Shown: positions 30,975 to 38,890, numbered from the stretch's first letter. The stretch: 38,890 bases of DNA from Candidatus Woesearchaeota archaeon (GCA_016177615.1 JACOUX010000034.1:1-38890), one strand, 5' to 3'. A program made the numbers and translations. The notes: a model not told the origin generated them from the sequence alone.

Positions 30975-33900
30975 TTATTCCGGCTGGTTTTCCTGATCAA
31001 CAGGCCTCGCAAAAATCATGATAGCAACAAATACAAAGAATATTGAGGCTATGAATACCGCGAAAACGCTGAAAAGCAGCCACTTATTTGTGCCTTCAAA
31101 TATCACTTCAAGCACCGGAAACTCAAGAGTCCTTTGAATAGTCTCTGTTGTTATTGACTGCATTGTTGCATTTGCCAATGTTGCGGTCTTTATTTCAGCC
31201 TTTGGCTTGATGCAGCCCTGCACGCTTAGCTGGATGGTCTTTTTGTCCTCAAGGTTTCCGCTGTCAGAGTATACGCTAACCTCCAATGGGTAATCTCCGT
31301 CTTCAACAATGTTGGCTATTTTAATGGGCTGCGATTTTGAGAGCACATTGTTGTCTATATCAGACTCTATTTCCAGACCTTCCTGCACATAGCTTATTCC
31401 AAGCTCATCGTTTCTTATCTGGACTGATGACTTTGTTTCATCATCCCTTCCAAGGTTTATTATCTGATAATTCAGGGTAATCTGCTCATTGCAGCTTACT
31501 TTAAGCTTATTGGCATTAAGCTTCAGCAGCCTTAAGTCATGGGATTCCTTGTCAACTTCCAAAGTCAAATCAATGTCGTCAGTGTGCAAAACCCCATTTT
31601 CATCCCTTCCTTCTGCCTCTATCCTGACATCAAAATCCCCATCTTCTATGCTCAAGGGCAGCTTAAATTTTGAAGTAACTGACTTGTCGCTCTGCGGCCT
31701 TAGGTCAAATTCATTTGGCTCATCTTCCATGTCATCGCCGTCGTCTATGCTTTCAATTGTAACCTTAACTTGTACGTCGTTTATCTTAAGGCCATTGGTG
31801 GAGTTGAAAAGATTTTTTACAGTTACCTTAAATTCAACCGAGGATTCAGGGTGGGCATTTCTGCTTATCCTGTCATTGTCGCTTAGGCTGCTGTCCCTTC
31901 TGCCGTCCACTTTGGCTTCAACGCTGCTGATTTGCAGTTTTCCTATGGGCTGAGTTGGGGTGCCTCCTGAGCTTACAGCCAAAGAGCCGCATGCTCTGCT
32001 GGCAACAGCTGTTTTTGAGTCTGTTGCTGTTATAGATGGGTTAAATATTCCTGCAGACTGGTATGCATGGCTTGCTGAGCTTGAGCTTCCAGGCGAACTT
32101 GTGCCATCCCCCCAGTTAACCATCACTGTAAATGAGTCTCCGTCAGGATCAGAAACCGCATAATTTATTGTCGTAGTACTGCCGACTGTAATTGATGATG
32201 ATGCTAAATTGCAGGATGATATCACAGGAGAATTATTGCCGGAAGGTGATGAAGTCACGGTAATAGAGCTGCACTGCCTTGAATTGGATAACCCTCTTGA
32301 ATCTGTCGCAGTAATAGTAACCGAGTAGGTGCCTGGTGAAGAATATGCATGGTTTGCTGAAGTTTGCCCGCCTGTTGAAGTTGTCCCATCTCCCCAATTG
32401 GCTGTAACTGTAAATGAGTCTCCGTCAGGATCAGAAACCTGGTAGTTTATTGTTGCAGTGCCTCCAATAGTAATTGATGAAGCAGCAAGATCGCATGAAG
32501 ATATTGTTGGCGGATTATTTTGCATGCTTGTTACTGCGACAGAACCGCATGATCTTACGGATGTTGCTCCCCTGGAATCTGATGCAAGTATTACAATATT
32601 ATAAGTTCCTGCAGCCGAATAAACATGGGAAGCAGAGCTTAAAGCGCCTGTTGACGTTGTCCCGTCCCCCCATTCTATTGTTATTGTAACATAGTCGCCA
32701 TCGGGATCTGATACAGAATATTGAATTATTGCAGTGCTCCCTGATTGCACAGACTGGCTTAATGGACTACATGAGCTTATGACAGGCGGCCTGTTTGCAG
32801 GCGGTGGAACCACACTTCTAACTATTATTGTTCCGCAGGATTTTATTGTTGTTGCGCTCTTTGAATCAGATGCAAAAATTGTAACACTATACGTGCCTGC
32901 AGCTGAATATATGTGAGACGCAGAGCTGGCGCCTCCGTATGTTGAAGAGCCATCGCCCCATTCAATCCTGACTGTTACTTGGTCACCATCAGGATCGTAA
33001 ATATTATAGTTTACTGTTGCAAGGCTTCCAAGGTTGATATTTGAATTGGCAGGGGTGCAGAACGCAATTATAGGGGCCCTATTTGTAGGTGGTGGAGGTG
33101 GTGGAGGCGGCGGCATCAAACTCCTGACTTCTATTGCTCCGCAGGATTTTATTGCCGTTTGGCCTTTTGTATCAGTGGCAAATATTGTTACTATGTATGT
33201 TCCTGCTGAATTGTAAACATGGGAAGCAGAGCTTGAAGCGCCAGTTGAGGTTTTTCCATCACCCCATTCTATTGTGACTGTAAAATAATCGCCATCCGGA
33301 TCAGAGATTTGATAATTGACTGTTGCTAAAGACCCGACGTTAACAATCGAATTGGCAGGAGCGCATGAAGCTATTATAGGAGCCCTATTTTGCGGCTGGC
33401 ATCCAATGACTTCAACTACTTCCGCGCCTGTCCAAGCAGTGTATTTCTGGCCGCTTGAATCTGTTGTAAGAAGCTCCCTTAAGGTGTAAGTTCCGCAAGG
33501 GTACTCATTGGTTACGTAATGGTATTTGAAAGGCCCTGTTTGCCATGCAGTTACATATCCTCCTTGTCCCGGGGCAGTGCTATCATAAACCGCATCAAAA
33601 ACCATATCACTTGGTATTGGCATATTGGCGGTAAATGTTGATGAATACCTCTCTCCTTGCCTGACCTGCCTCGGGCTTAAAGAAACGCTCGTAATAATAA
33701 ATCGTTGTTGTGATAAAACAGTTATAGTGCCGCATTGGATTGTTGAAGAAGCTCCTCTCTGGTCTGTTGCAGTAGCCCTGACAGAATAAATGCCTGCAGA
33801 AGTGTATTTATAATCTGCAGTTCCGACATTTCCTTGTGTAGTGCTTGCGCCGTCGCCCCAGTAAATTGTCACAGTGAATGGGTCATTTTGGGGGTCAGAG

Positions 33901-34733
33901 GCATGGTAGCTGGCTACTGCTGTGCCTCCTGCAGGTATAGTTTGCTGTGAAAGGCTGCATGATGAAAATTGCGGTCCGCTGTTTGGAGCTGAGCCCAAAG
34001 TGAAGCTCATAGGGGACCCTGTAAGCCTGTTATTTGACGCGCCTGAGCTGTCATCAGAATCGATAGCATAAGCATAGATTGTATGGCTTCTTCCATCCCT
34101 GTAATCTTGTGGTATGTTAGAATTAAATCCGTGATTTCCAGTTATTCCTTCAATCTGGTTTACATCAGGCCTGTATATATTTGTGGTTGCGCTGCCTGCA
34201 AAAACTCCTCCATGGCCTGCTTCACCGTCTATATATATATGGACATTTATTGGAGAGTCTGCATGATTTGGGTCATATGCCCATCCATGGACTATCCCAT
34301 CATCTGAAATTCCATCAATAAACCCTTTGGGAATCCTGTTTGCAAAAGGCTTTTGGGCAACCTGTATGGCCACATTTCCTGTCCATACAAGCTCTCCGTT
34401 GGCATATAGCTTTCTTAAAAAATATATTCCATAGGGATACTGGTCTGAAACAAAATGGTTTTGAACTGACTGGCTTAATCCTGTTGCCCTCTGCCATCCT
34501 GTAACATAACCTCCTTGCCCCTGGACAGTGCTTTCAAAGTAGGCGTCAAAAACAGTGTCAGAAGGGAAAGTTCCTGTAAATGTTGATGTGTAGAACTCAT
34601 TGTGGTCCACAACATCAGGGTTAAAATTGACAAATGTCACTATCACGCTTGGTTGTGATGCAAAAGCATAAATAGGTAAAACTAGGGAAATAACGGCAAA
34701 TAATGAAATTAATCTCAATCGGCTTAAATGCAT
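30975..34733 (-). CDS. Large PKD-repeat surface protein with C-terminal membrane anchor
   Basis: 1252 residues. Signal peptide (LISLFAVISLVLPIYAFA), then two copies of a ~100-residue domain (around FYTSTFTGTFPSDTVFDAYF and, after a PKD unit, YSSTFTANMPIPSDMVFDAV). Six PKD-like domains follow the pattern SDPDGDxxTVTIEWGDGxxS and HxYxxAGTY. Each starts with a Cys and ends with a Cys before the last strand, suggesting one disulfide per domain. A run of nine prolines separates two of them. A C-terminal ~300-residue beta region precedes the helix WLLFSVFAVFIASIFFVFVA and a short cytosolic tail. Probably an abundant cell-surface or adhesion protein. Confidence 0.85.
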   Translation of the reverse strand: MHLSRLRLISLFAVISLVLPIYAFASQPSVIVTFVNFNPDVVDHNEFYTSTFTGTFPSDTVFDAYFESTVQGQGGYVTGWQRATGLSQSVQNHFVSDQYPYGIYFLRKLYANGELVWTGNVAIQVAQKPFANRIPKGFIDGISDDGIVHGWAYDPNHADSPINVHIYIDGEAGHGGVFAGSATTNIYRPDVNQIEGITGNHGFNSNIPQDYRDGRSHTIYAYAIDSDDSSGASNNRLTGSPMSFTLGSAPNSGPQFSSCSLSQQTIPAGGTAVASYHASDPQNDPFTVTIYWGDGASTTQGNVGTADYKYTSAGIYSVRATATDQRGASSTIQCGTITVLSQQRFIITSVSLSPRQVRQGERYSSTFTANMPIPSDMVFDAVYDSTAPGQGGYVTAWQTGPFKYHYVTNEYPCGTYTLRELLTTDSSGQKYTAWTGAEVVEVIGCQPQNRAPIIASCAPANSIVNVGSLATVNYQISDPDGDYFTVTIEWGDGKTSTGASSSASHVYNSAGTYIVTIFATDTKGQTAIKSCGAIEVRSLMPPPPPPPPPTNRAPIIAFCTPANSNINLGSLATVNYNIYDPDGDQVTVRIEWGDGSSTYGGASSASHIYSAAGTYSVTIFASDSKSATTIKSCGTIIVRSVVPPPANRPPVISSCSPLSQSVQSGSTAIIQYSVSDPDGDYVTITIEWGDGTTSTGALSSASHVYSAAGTYNIVILASDSRGATSVRSCGSVAVTSMQNNPPTISSCDLAASSITIGGTATINYQVSDPDGDSFTVTANWGDGTTSTGGQTSANHAYSSPGTYSVTITATDSRGLSNSRQCSSITVTSSPSGNNSPVISSCNLASSSITVGSTTTINYAVSDPDGDSFTVMVNWGDGTSSPGSSSSASHAYQSAGIFNPSITATDSKTAVASRACGSLAVSSGGTPTQPIGKLQISSVEAKVDGRRDSSLSDNDRISRNAHPESSVEFKVTVKNLFNSTNGLKINDVQVKVTIESIDDGDDMEDEPNEFDLRPQSDKSVTSKFKLPLSIEDGDFDVRIEAEGRDENGVLHTDDIDLTLEVDKESHDLRLLKLNANKLKVSCNEQITLNYQIINLGRDDETKSSVQIRNDELGISYVQEGLEIESDIDNNVLSKSQPIKIANIVEDGDYPLEVSVYSDSGNLEDKKTIQLSVQGCIKPKAEIKTATLANATMQSITTETIQRTLEFPVLEVIFEGTNKWLLFSVFAVFIASIFFVFVAIMIFARPVDQENQPE

Positions 34734-34819
34734 TCTTTAACCCCCTTGTTCAGCTGATTAATTCTAGTCTTTATAAAGCTTTCGATTTTGTTACTATTAT
34801 AGAATGGTGTATTTGAGAA

Positions 34820-34993
34820 TCAGAATTTTAGCTTTTTAATCCATCCCTTAATTTCTTCCATTTTTGTCCCAAGAAGGAACATTCCTGCAATGACTAAAAC
34901 AAAGCCAGGGATTATGGGCAAGAAAAATGCAACTACCCCTATAAATATAAGAATCAAGCCTATTGTCACTTTTAATATTTTTATGTATACCAT
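34820..34993 (-). CDS. Small membrane protein (57 aa)
   Basis: Not in the ORF track. Reads MVYIKILKVTIGLILIFIGV then VAFFLPIIPGFVLVIAGMFL and a basic tail. The PIIPG turn between two hydrophobic helices resembles small PGPGW-type membrane proteins. It starts 6 bases after the sppA stop and is probably in the same operon. Confidence 0.65.
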   Translation of the reverse strand: MVYIKILKVTIGLILIFIGVVAFFLPIIPGFVLVIAGMFLLGTKMEEIKGWIKKLKF

Positions 34994-34999
34994 TTTAGC

Positions 35000-35959
35000 C
35001 TATGCTGTTATGGAAATTGCCGATATAATTTTCCTGTCAAAAAAAGAAGCTCCAACCCCCTTTCCTATAAAAAATGATTGCTTGGCAGCAGCTTCTCCAA
35101 ATATATCCAGCAATGTCTTCTCCTTCTTGTATTCAGCAATCTCTGCCTTTATGCCTTCTTTTTTTTCAATGTAAGCAGTAACTTCTTCCTTTCCGCCAAT
35201 CTCATCAACCAGCCCAAGATCTTTTGCCTGTGCGCCAAGATAGAATAGCCCATTTGCAACCTTGTCAATGTCTTTTCTGCTCATTTTCCTGTTTTTGGCG
35301 ACATCGCCTGCAAAGTAGTCCCTCATCGCATCAAGCGCCTGCTGGAACACCTCATTTTCCTCTTCAGTCATCTCCTTATAAGGGCTTCCTATGTCCTTGT
35401 ATTTTCCGGAAACAAGCCTTCTGTATGTAACATTATACTCTTCCAGCAATCCTGGAAATTCCAGATAAGAGCCAACTACCCCTATAGAGCCGGTGACCGA
35501 CATTCTGTTGGCAACAACATAATCTGCTGAAGATGCCACCCAGTAGGCTCCAGATGCACCCATCTCCCTTATCCATGCAACCGTTGTCTTGTTAGTCTTT
35601 TTTACCGCATTTACAATTTCCTCTGATGCAACAGCAGAACCCCCAGGGCTGTTTATCTCCAGAATTATCGCTTTTATGCCTGGATTTCTATCGGCCTTTT
35701 CTATCATTTCTACTGCGTCTGCAGACGAAGTCACGCTTTCAAAAAAATACCCTGAATCATCGTCTCCGACTATCGCTCCGTTTATTGAGATGAGTGCTAC
35801 GTTTGAGCCTAATGAGCCCTCATCAAAGCCGGAAAACAATGAAATTACGCCGGCCAGCATAAAACTGATTGCCAGAAGAAGAAGCACAACAAATACAGCA
35901 AATCCCCATCTGAACCTTGGCTCCTGCTTTGCTGATAAATCGATTTTGTTTCCCCTCAT
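35000..35959 (-). CDS. sppA: Signal peptide peptidase SppA (S49)
   Basis: 319 residues from the ATG at 35959; the ORF-track TTG lies 18 bases upstream, at or before the likely transcription start. One membrane helix (FAVFVVLLLLAISFMLAGVI) then the S49 domain outside: ILEINSPGGSAVAS, EMGASGAYWVAS with nucleophile Ser136, NRMSVTGSIGVVG, and SGKYKDIGSPY with the general-base lysine (about 188). It degrades cleaved signal peptides and membrane fragments. Operon order RDD protein, SppA, 57-aa membrane protein. Confidence 0.94.
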   Translation of the reverse strand: MRGNKIDLSAKQEPRFRWGFAVFVVLLLLAISFMLAGVISLFSGFDEGSLGSNVALISINGAIVGDDDSGYFFESVTSSADAVEMIEKADRNPGIKAIILEINSPGGSAVASEEIVNAVKKTNKTTVAWIREMGASGAYWVASSADYVVANRMSVTGSIGVVGSYLEFPGLLEEYNVTYRRLVSGKYKDIGSPYKEMTEEENEVFQQALDAMRDYFAGDVAKNRKMSRKDIDKVANGLFYLGAQAKDLGLVDEIGGKEEVTAYIEKKEGIKAEIAEYKKEKTLLDIFGEAAAKQSFFIGKGVGASFFDRKIISAISITA

Positions 35960-35987
35960 TTTTTGACCTGTGTACAATTTTTATCGC

Positions 35988-36503
35988 TCAAACTGGCAGA
36001 TTTGACCCGTACAAGTCAAGACTATACGTTTGCACAACCCTTGTCCTGCTTAATATCTCGCTAAGCCGCTGGTTCGTCTTGGTGAAAAGCATGAACGCAG
36101 GGTCAACAATGACCAGCAGGTCAAATGGAAATAATGGAACTAAAAAAAGGTTTCTTACCGCAACCTGCCATCCCTTAAGCTGCCCATTGTCGCTTACAAT
36201 ATGCATGCTGAAAATCTTCTTGCCTATGCTTTGGCCCATATTGCTCTCCATCAGGTAGAAATACAGGAATGCCAATGCGGAAATCGAAAAATACATCAAT
36301 ATTAACCCTCCTGAATAATCCGAGCTTAAGCGCATTGAAGCCTCGATTATTGAGAGGCCTTTTGGCATTGCGCCTTCAAGAATTTTTCCAAATGGCACCA
36401 TGATTGTTGCGATTATCAGCATGTCAGCCAGAAACGCCATGATCCTTTTGGGCAGGGAAGCAGTGGCTGAAAATGTGCGCTCTTTTGGAATGTCAAGCTT
36501 CAT
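35988..36503 (-). CDS. RDD-family membrane protein
   Basis: 171 residues with three or four membrane helices. RIMAFLADMLIIATIM holds the Arg and Asp of the RDD name, GQSIGKKIFSMHIV is the conserved middle motif, and QRLSEILSRTRVV the end. RDD proteins are often ion or small-molecule carriers; the role here is unknown. TATA (CTATATATATAAC) about 25 bases before the ATG. Confidence 0.85.
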   Translation of the reverse strand: MKLDIPKERTFSATASLPKRIMAFLADMLIIATIMVPFGKILEGAMPKGLSIIEASMRLSSDYSGGLILMYFSISALAFLYFYLMESNMGQSIGKKIFSMHIVSDNGQLKGWQVAVRNLFLVPLFPFDLLVIVDPAFMLFTKTNQRLSEILSRTRVVQTYSLDLYGSNLPV

Positions 36504-36599
36504 GTTTTTGCTAAAAGACCGTTATATATATAGTTTTGTTTTTGTGCGCTGTGAAGGGAATCTAACCAAACATTTATAAATAAAATTCTTCGTCATAAT

Positions 36600-36870
36600 A
36601 TTGCCGGGGCAAAAGCTTCCAATGCCTATTGGCAGCCAGTTTGCCGGGGTAAAATAATCCCGAACGCGTAACCTGGACGTGTGAAAACAAAGCTTTAGCA
36701 GTTTTACACAGGGTAATATCGCGCAAGCCTGGAAAGCTTGTTTCCGAAAGGATATCTGGGTTCAAAATTGCAATGGCTTTATGGCAATAAGCGCGAGCTT
36801 CGTTGCCTGACTTAACAACTGCTGTTCAATTGAAAGTCCCAGCTCCGGCGTATTACTTTCTGCCATTACC
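36600..36870 (+). ncRNA. Possible structured RNA
   Basis: The 378-base gap 36504-36881 has no convincing gene. A TATA-like CATTTATAAATAAA (36569-36582) points to a plus-strand start near 36600. Downstream: TTGCC-GG-GGCAA, CCAAT-GCCT-ATTGG, CGGG/CCCG, GTGT(G)AAAAC/GTTTTACAC with one bulge, CAAGC/GCTTG, TCC-GAAA-GGA, and GGCAA-T-AAGC-GCGA-GCTT-CG-TTGCC. The last two have GNRA tetraloops on this strand. I see no RNase P, SRP or tRNA signature. A short minus-strand reading frame (MAESNTPELGLSIEQQLL...) behind the zinc-ribbon gene is the competing explanation. Confidence 0.4.
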
Positions 36871-36881
36871 ATTTCCTTTTC

Positions 36882-37235
36882 TTAATCAAAGTATCTTGGG
36901 TCGTCGCTTCTGACAGTTATCATGATTTTGCCGGCTTGCCTGCTGTTTTGGGTTGTACCATCTCCTTTAAAATCCCCGGCTGCTGGCTTTATCGCGTTGA
37001 GCTCCATAACCTTCTTCAAGTTCATGTTGCCGCACTTCATGCACGAGAAGAAGACTCCGAACTTGCCATGCAGCATGTCCAAAGTTGAGCCGCAGGCGCA
37101 TTTTAAGTCGCCAAGGGTTTCTTTCTTATGAGACTGGCAGACAGGAACTTTCTGGCTGTTCATCGATGTTGCATGCTTCCTGCAGAAAGGGCACATGTCA
37201 ACCCTGCTCTGGCCGTATCTCTTTGGAATGTGCAT
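36882..37235 (-). CDS. Zinc-finger protein with topoisomerase-like C4 finger
   Basis: 117 residues. MHIPKRYGQSRVDMCPFCRK, with VPVCQSHKK, forms a first Cys/His zinc site; CACGSTLDMLHGKFGVFFSC followed by MKCGNMNLKK is a C4 finger like those at the C-terminus of topoisomerase I. The rest is a basic tail. Archaeal relatives of this layout exist without known function; nucleic-acid binding is likely. A TATA box (ATTTAAACC) lies 26 bases upstream. Confidence 0.75.
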   Translation of the reverse strand: MHIPKRYGQSRVDMCPFCRKHATSMNSQKVPVCQSHKKETLGDLKCACGSTLDMLHGKFGVFFSCMKCGNMNLKKVMELNAIKPAAGDFKGDGTTQNSRQAGKIMITVRSDDPRYFD

Positions 37236-37347
37236 CCTTTTTGTGTAATGCGGTGGTTTAAATTAGTTGCTAATTATCATAAGAATTAAATCATAGAGCG
37301 CCACCTAGCTCCGCAATTCTTTACCAAGCTTAAAAAACTCAGAAAGA

Positions 37348-37605
37348 TTACTCTTCTGAATCACCAGCAGATTCCTGCGAACCATCCTCTGATTTTTCTG
37401 AATCAGCTGATGCTTTTGAGACGTTAACAGCTTTTGGGCCCCTGTCTCCCTGGCCTACATCAAAAGTGACTGAATCATTGTCGCTTAAAATGGCCCCTCC
37501 GTTCACTCCTGTCTGATGCACGAAATACTCTTTGCCGTCTTCACCAGCTATAAATCCAAATCCCTTGCCGCTGTTGAAAAATTTTACTGTGCCTTTCATT
37601 TTCAT
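37348..37605 (-). CDS. cspA: Cold-shock domain protein
   Basis: 85 residues from the ATG at 37605, which has GTGGGTGGT right before it; the ORF-track GTG is part of that site. KGTVKFFNSGKGFGFIAGED contains RNP1 and EYFVHQT is RNP2; DNDSVTFDVGQGDRGPKAVN closes the OB fold. An acidic Ser/Glu tail of about 25 residues follows. It binds single-stranded RNA/DNA. A TATA box near 37663 leaves a leader of about 30 bases. Cold-shock proteins are patchy in archaea. Confidence 0.93.
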   Translation of the reverse strand: MKMKGTVKFFNSGKGFGFIAGEDGKEYFVHQTGVNGGAILSDNDSVTFDVGQGDRGPKAVNVSKASADSEKSEDGSQESAGDSEE

Positions 37606-37691
37606 ACCACCCACTTCTTGTTCTTATGTTACTATCACAGTGAAAATAAGCGTGCTTTTTAAATGCTTGGGTTTTTGGGTTTTTAATTTCC

Positions 37692-37747
37692 GGTAAATAA
37701 CGGCTCTTCGCATAATGTAGGCACATTATACGGATGCGTTATTTACC
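37692..37747. repeat. Nested palindrome upstream of the cold-shock gene
   Basis: GGTAAATAACG/CGTTATTTACC (37692-37702 with 37737-37747) encloses ATAATGT-AGGC-ACATTAT (37712-37729). The 500-base stretch 37606-38105 otherwise holds only the cold-shock promoter, gene debris and the tRNA promoter. Confidence 0.6.
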
Positions 37748-38010
37748 CGAAATGAAACTCCTTCAATGGAATTTAAACCTAAACTATTTTTAATGCCTTC
37801 AAATTTATCCATCTTGAGCTTTTTCATCCTTTCCAAAAGAGCCAAAATCGAGCGCTCGGCATTTTCAAACAAAAGAAGATCAGCTTTGGTGTCATTTAGT
37901 ATTCCTCTTCTTATAAAAATATTTTGGAGTTCCACATGCCTTGTAATCCGCGCCTTCAAGAGGCTGAGCCACTATGCCAACTTTGTAGCCCTTCTTGTCT
38001 AACTTTAAAA
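37726..38010 (-). pseudogene. Remnant of a broken gene (possible YgiQ-like N-terminal fragment)
   Basis: One frame (about 38010 to 37892) reads KLDKKGYKVGIVAQPLEGAD then YKACGTPKYFYKKR before a stop. The pattern GYxVGIxAQP...DYKxxGxPKxFY resembles the start of YgiQ-type radical SAM proteins (GYRVGIIAQP...FKRLGRPRLFF). Another frame (37726-37959) continues with a helical sequence (NAERSILALLERMKKLKMDK). This looks like a frameshifted, decayed fragment. The family match is from memory and weak. Confidence 0.3.
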
Positions 38011-38105
38011 ATGTAAGTAGAAATTTAAACAGCTAGAAAATTACAGGAATGAATTTATTTAAAACCCCAACCTTTAAAAATTAAGAAAAATTCTAATGAT
38101 ATACC

Positions 38106-38262
38106 GCTCCCATAGTGTAGTCCGGAAACCTTTTTTGGCAAGCAAAAAAGCTTTACCAAAAATTCTGGGGTTTCGCAACTTCGTTGCTCAAGCCCCAGGT
38201 TGGACAACCAATCATACCGCCTTCTCGAGGCAGTGACTCGGGTTCAAATCCCGATGGGAGCA
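38106..38262 (+). tRNA. tRNA-Glu(CUC) with a D-loop intron
   Basis: Acceptor GCTCCCA/TGGGAGC, discriminator A, no CCA. Exons 38106-38125 and 38208-38262. The 82-base intron (38126-38207) lies in the D-loop after GTCCGG. The bulge-helix-bulge is perfect: central helix GTCC/GGAC, bulges GG^A and AA^C, then AACC/GGTT. The spliced D-loop TAGTCCGG-CCAATCAT is canonical. Anticodon CTC at 38224-38226 in loop TTCTCGA; the anticodon stem CCGCC/GGCAG has one C-A mismatch. T-arm TCGGG-TTCAAAT-CCCGA. The intron folds into CTTTTTT/AAAAAAG and CTGGGG/CCCCAG enclosing GCAAC/GTTGC. TATA (CTTTAAAAATT) about 28 bases upstream. Confidence 0.93.
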
Positions 38263-38272
38263 CTTTTTTATT
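38263..38272 (+). terminator. T-run after tRNA-Glu
   Basis: CTTTTTTATT directly after the discriminator base, a typical archaeal termination signal. Confidence 0.45.
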
Positions 38273-38282
38273 TTACAAAATT

Positions 38283-38747
38283 ATGGCAAAATTTGGGAAA
38301 AGCTATAAATATGGAGAAACACCCATTTCTTTCATGAAGCCTAAAACAGAGCTCGCAACCTTTGCGGCAGGGTGCTTCTGGGGCGTTGAGTTCAAGTTCA
38401 ACAAAACCAGAGGAGTTGTAAAAACGGCAGTCGGCTATGCAGGCGGTCATACAAAAAACCCCACTTATGAAGATGTCTGCTCTGACGAGACAGGGCATGC
38501 AGAAGCTGTACAGGTTGAGTTTGACCCAAAGAAAATCCCTTATGAAAAACTGCTGGAAGTATTCTGGAACCTGCATGACCCTACAACTTTGAACAGGCAG
38601 GGGCCTGATTCTGGAAGCCAATACAGGTCTGCCATATTCTACCATGACAAAAAGCAAAAGAAGGCAGCCATACTGGGAGAAGAACGAGAGTTTTGTTTGC
38701 CATGTCTAAAACTAATTTGTTTAACGAAAAAATCTACGCTTTGCTAA
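38283..38747 (+). CDS. msrA: Peptide methionine sulfoxide reductase A, C-terminally truncated
   Basis: 154 residues from the ATG at 38283; the ORF track begins inside the tRNA. It reduces methionine-S-sulfoxide. [18 protein letters not shown] carries the catalytic Cys, followed by [50 protein letters not shown]. After KKQKKAAIL the sequence leaves the family and ends [16 protein letters not shown]. The usual last ~35-45 residues, with the FYPAExYHQ motif, are missing, and the frame runs 46 bases into the next gene. A deletion joining msrA to ogt is the likely cause. It may be inactive. Confidence 0.85.
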   Translation: MAKFGKSYKYGETPISFMKPKTELATFAAGCFWGVEFKFNKTRGVVKTAVGYAGGHTKNPTYEDVCSDETGHAEAVQVEFDPKKIPYEKLLEVFWNLHDPTTLNRQGPDSGSQYRSAIFYHDKKQKKAAILGEEREFCLPCLKLICLTKKSTLC

Positions 38748-38890
38748 AGAAAGTCCCAAAAGGCAAAGTTACCACGTATAAGGCGCTTGCTGAATCCCTC
38801 GGCACAAAAGCTTACAGGGCGGTGGGCCAGGCAACGAGGCACAATCCTTATGCTCCTGAAGTGCCATGCCACAGGGTTGTAAACTCGGAC
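38702..38890 (+). CDS. ogt: O6-alkylguanine-DNA alkyltransferase, 3' partial
   Basis: Not in the ORF track because it runs off the window. [20 protein letters not shown], then [20 protein letters not shown] and [12 protein letters not shown] match the DNA-binding helix-turn-helix and active site PCHR with the alkyl-accepting cysteine. It starts almost directly at the domain, so it is the short ATL/Ogt form without the N-terminal domain. It overlaps the aberrant end of msrA. Confidence 0.92.
   Translation, partial: MSKTNLFNEKIYALLKKVPKGKVTTYKALAESLGTKAYRAVGQATRHNPYAPEVPCHRVVNSD

Noticed and set aside
31489-33216. Several plus-strand ORFs across the PKD protein
   Set aside because: Antisense shadows of a repeat-rich, compositionally biased gene.
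36574-36765. 63-residue minus-strand ORF
   Set aside because: Non-ATG start, out of frame with the short frame behind the zinc-finger gene, and overlapping hairpins with tetraloops on the other strand. Kept only as the alternative to a structured RNA.
36600-36870. RNase P or SRP RNA
   Set aside because: Only GAAAGTCC resembles an RNase P block and it lies at the wrong end; no SRP domain IV motif.
37892-38010. MutS/MSH-like fragment
   Set aside because: GYKVGIVAQP loosely resembles the MSH motif GYKVGVVKQTET, but the following DYK...G.PKYFY fits YgiQ better. Both are weak.

Overview
The window is from an archaeon, most likely a DPANN lineage of the Woesearchaeales/Pacearchaeota type. The evidence is archaeal translation and RNA genes (aIF1A, eS8, eL37, an LSm protein, deoxyhypusine synthase), TATA boxes placed about 25-28 bases before start codons (mostly leaderless genes), two tRNA genes with bulge-helix-bulge introns, no encoded CCA, and several tiny membrane proteins. 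The lineage is an inference from gene content; no 16S gene is present.

Layout. 1-3985: an overlapping aromatic amino acid operon (3' part of a fused AroD-AroE, AroC, chorismate mutase-TyrA, PheA). 4045-14447: core and lineage genes, including aIF1A, an LspA signal peptidase II behind a Fic protein, an endonuclease III relative, eS8, deoxyhypusine synthase overlapping a SET-domain methyltransferase, a GNAT-like protein, a Holliday-resolvase-like nuclease, and the LSm-eL37 pair. 14623-14788: tRNA-Leu(UAG) with two introns, whose 3' end is an attachment site.

14789-25550: an integrated element bounded by a 15-bp repeat of the tRNA-Leu 3' end. It carries a tyrosine recombinase, a four-gene membrane operon (DUF4064, DUF4352 lipoprotein, TM2, small membrane protein) facing a winged-helix regulator, a roughly 560-base gene-free segment full of nested perfect inverted repeats behind a good TATA box (candidate large structured RNA or origin), a two-gene cassette between 22-bp inverted repeats, a second inverted-repeat-rich gap of 386 bases, and a compact replication operon: ribbon-helix-helix protein, small acidic protein, tape-measure-like protein, Sm-like protein and divergent MCM-like helicase. 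A third partial att copy at 29953 suggests a second, tandem unit (25551-29963) carrying only a 1432-residue secreted subtilisin with FN3, PKD and CARDB modules.

29964-38890: chromosome again. It holds a fused MNT-HEPN protein behind a doubly palindromic leader, a 1252-residue PKD-repeat surface protein, an RDD-SppA-small membrane operon, a possible structured RNA, a zinc-ribbon protein, a cold-shock protein, debris of a broken gene, tRNA-Glu(CUC) with a D-loop intron, a C-terminally truncated MsrA and the start of an O6-alkylguanine-DNA alkyltransferase.

The strongest leads are the two structured gene-free segments of the element, the tandem att layout, the multi-intron tRNAs, and LspA occurring with a lipobox protein in an archaeon.
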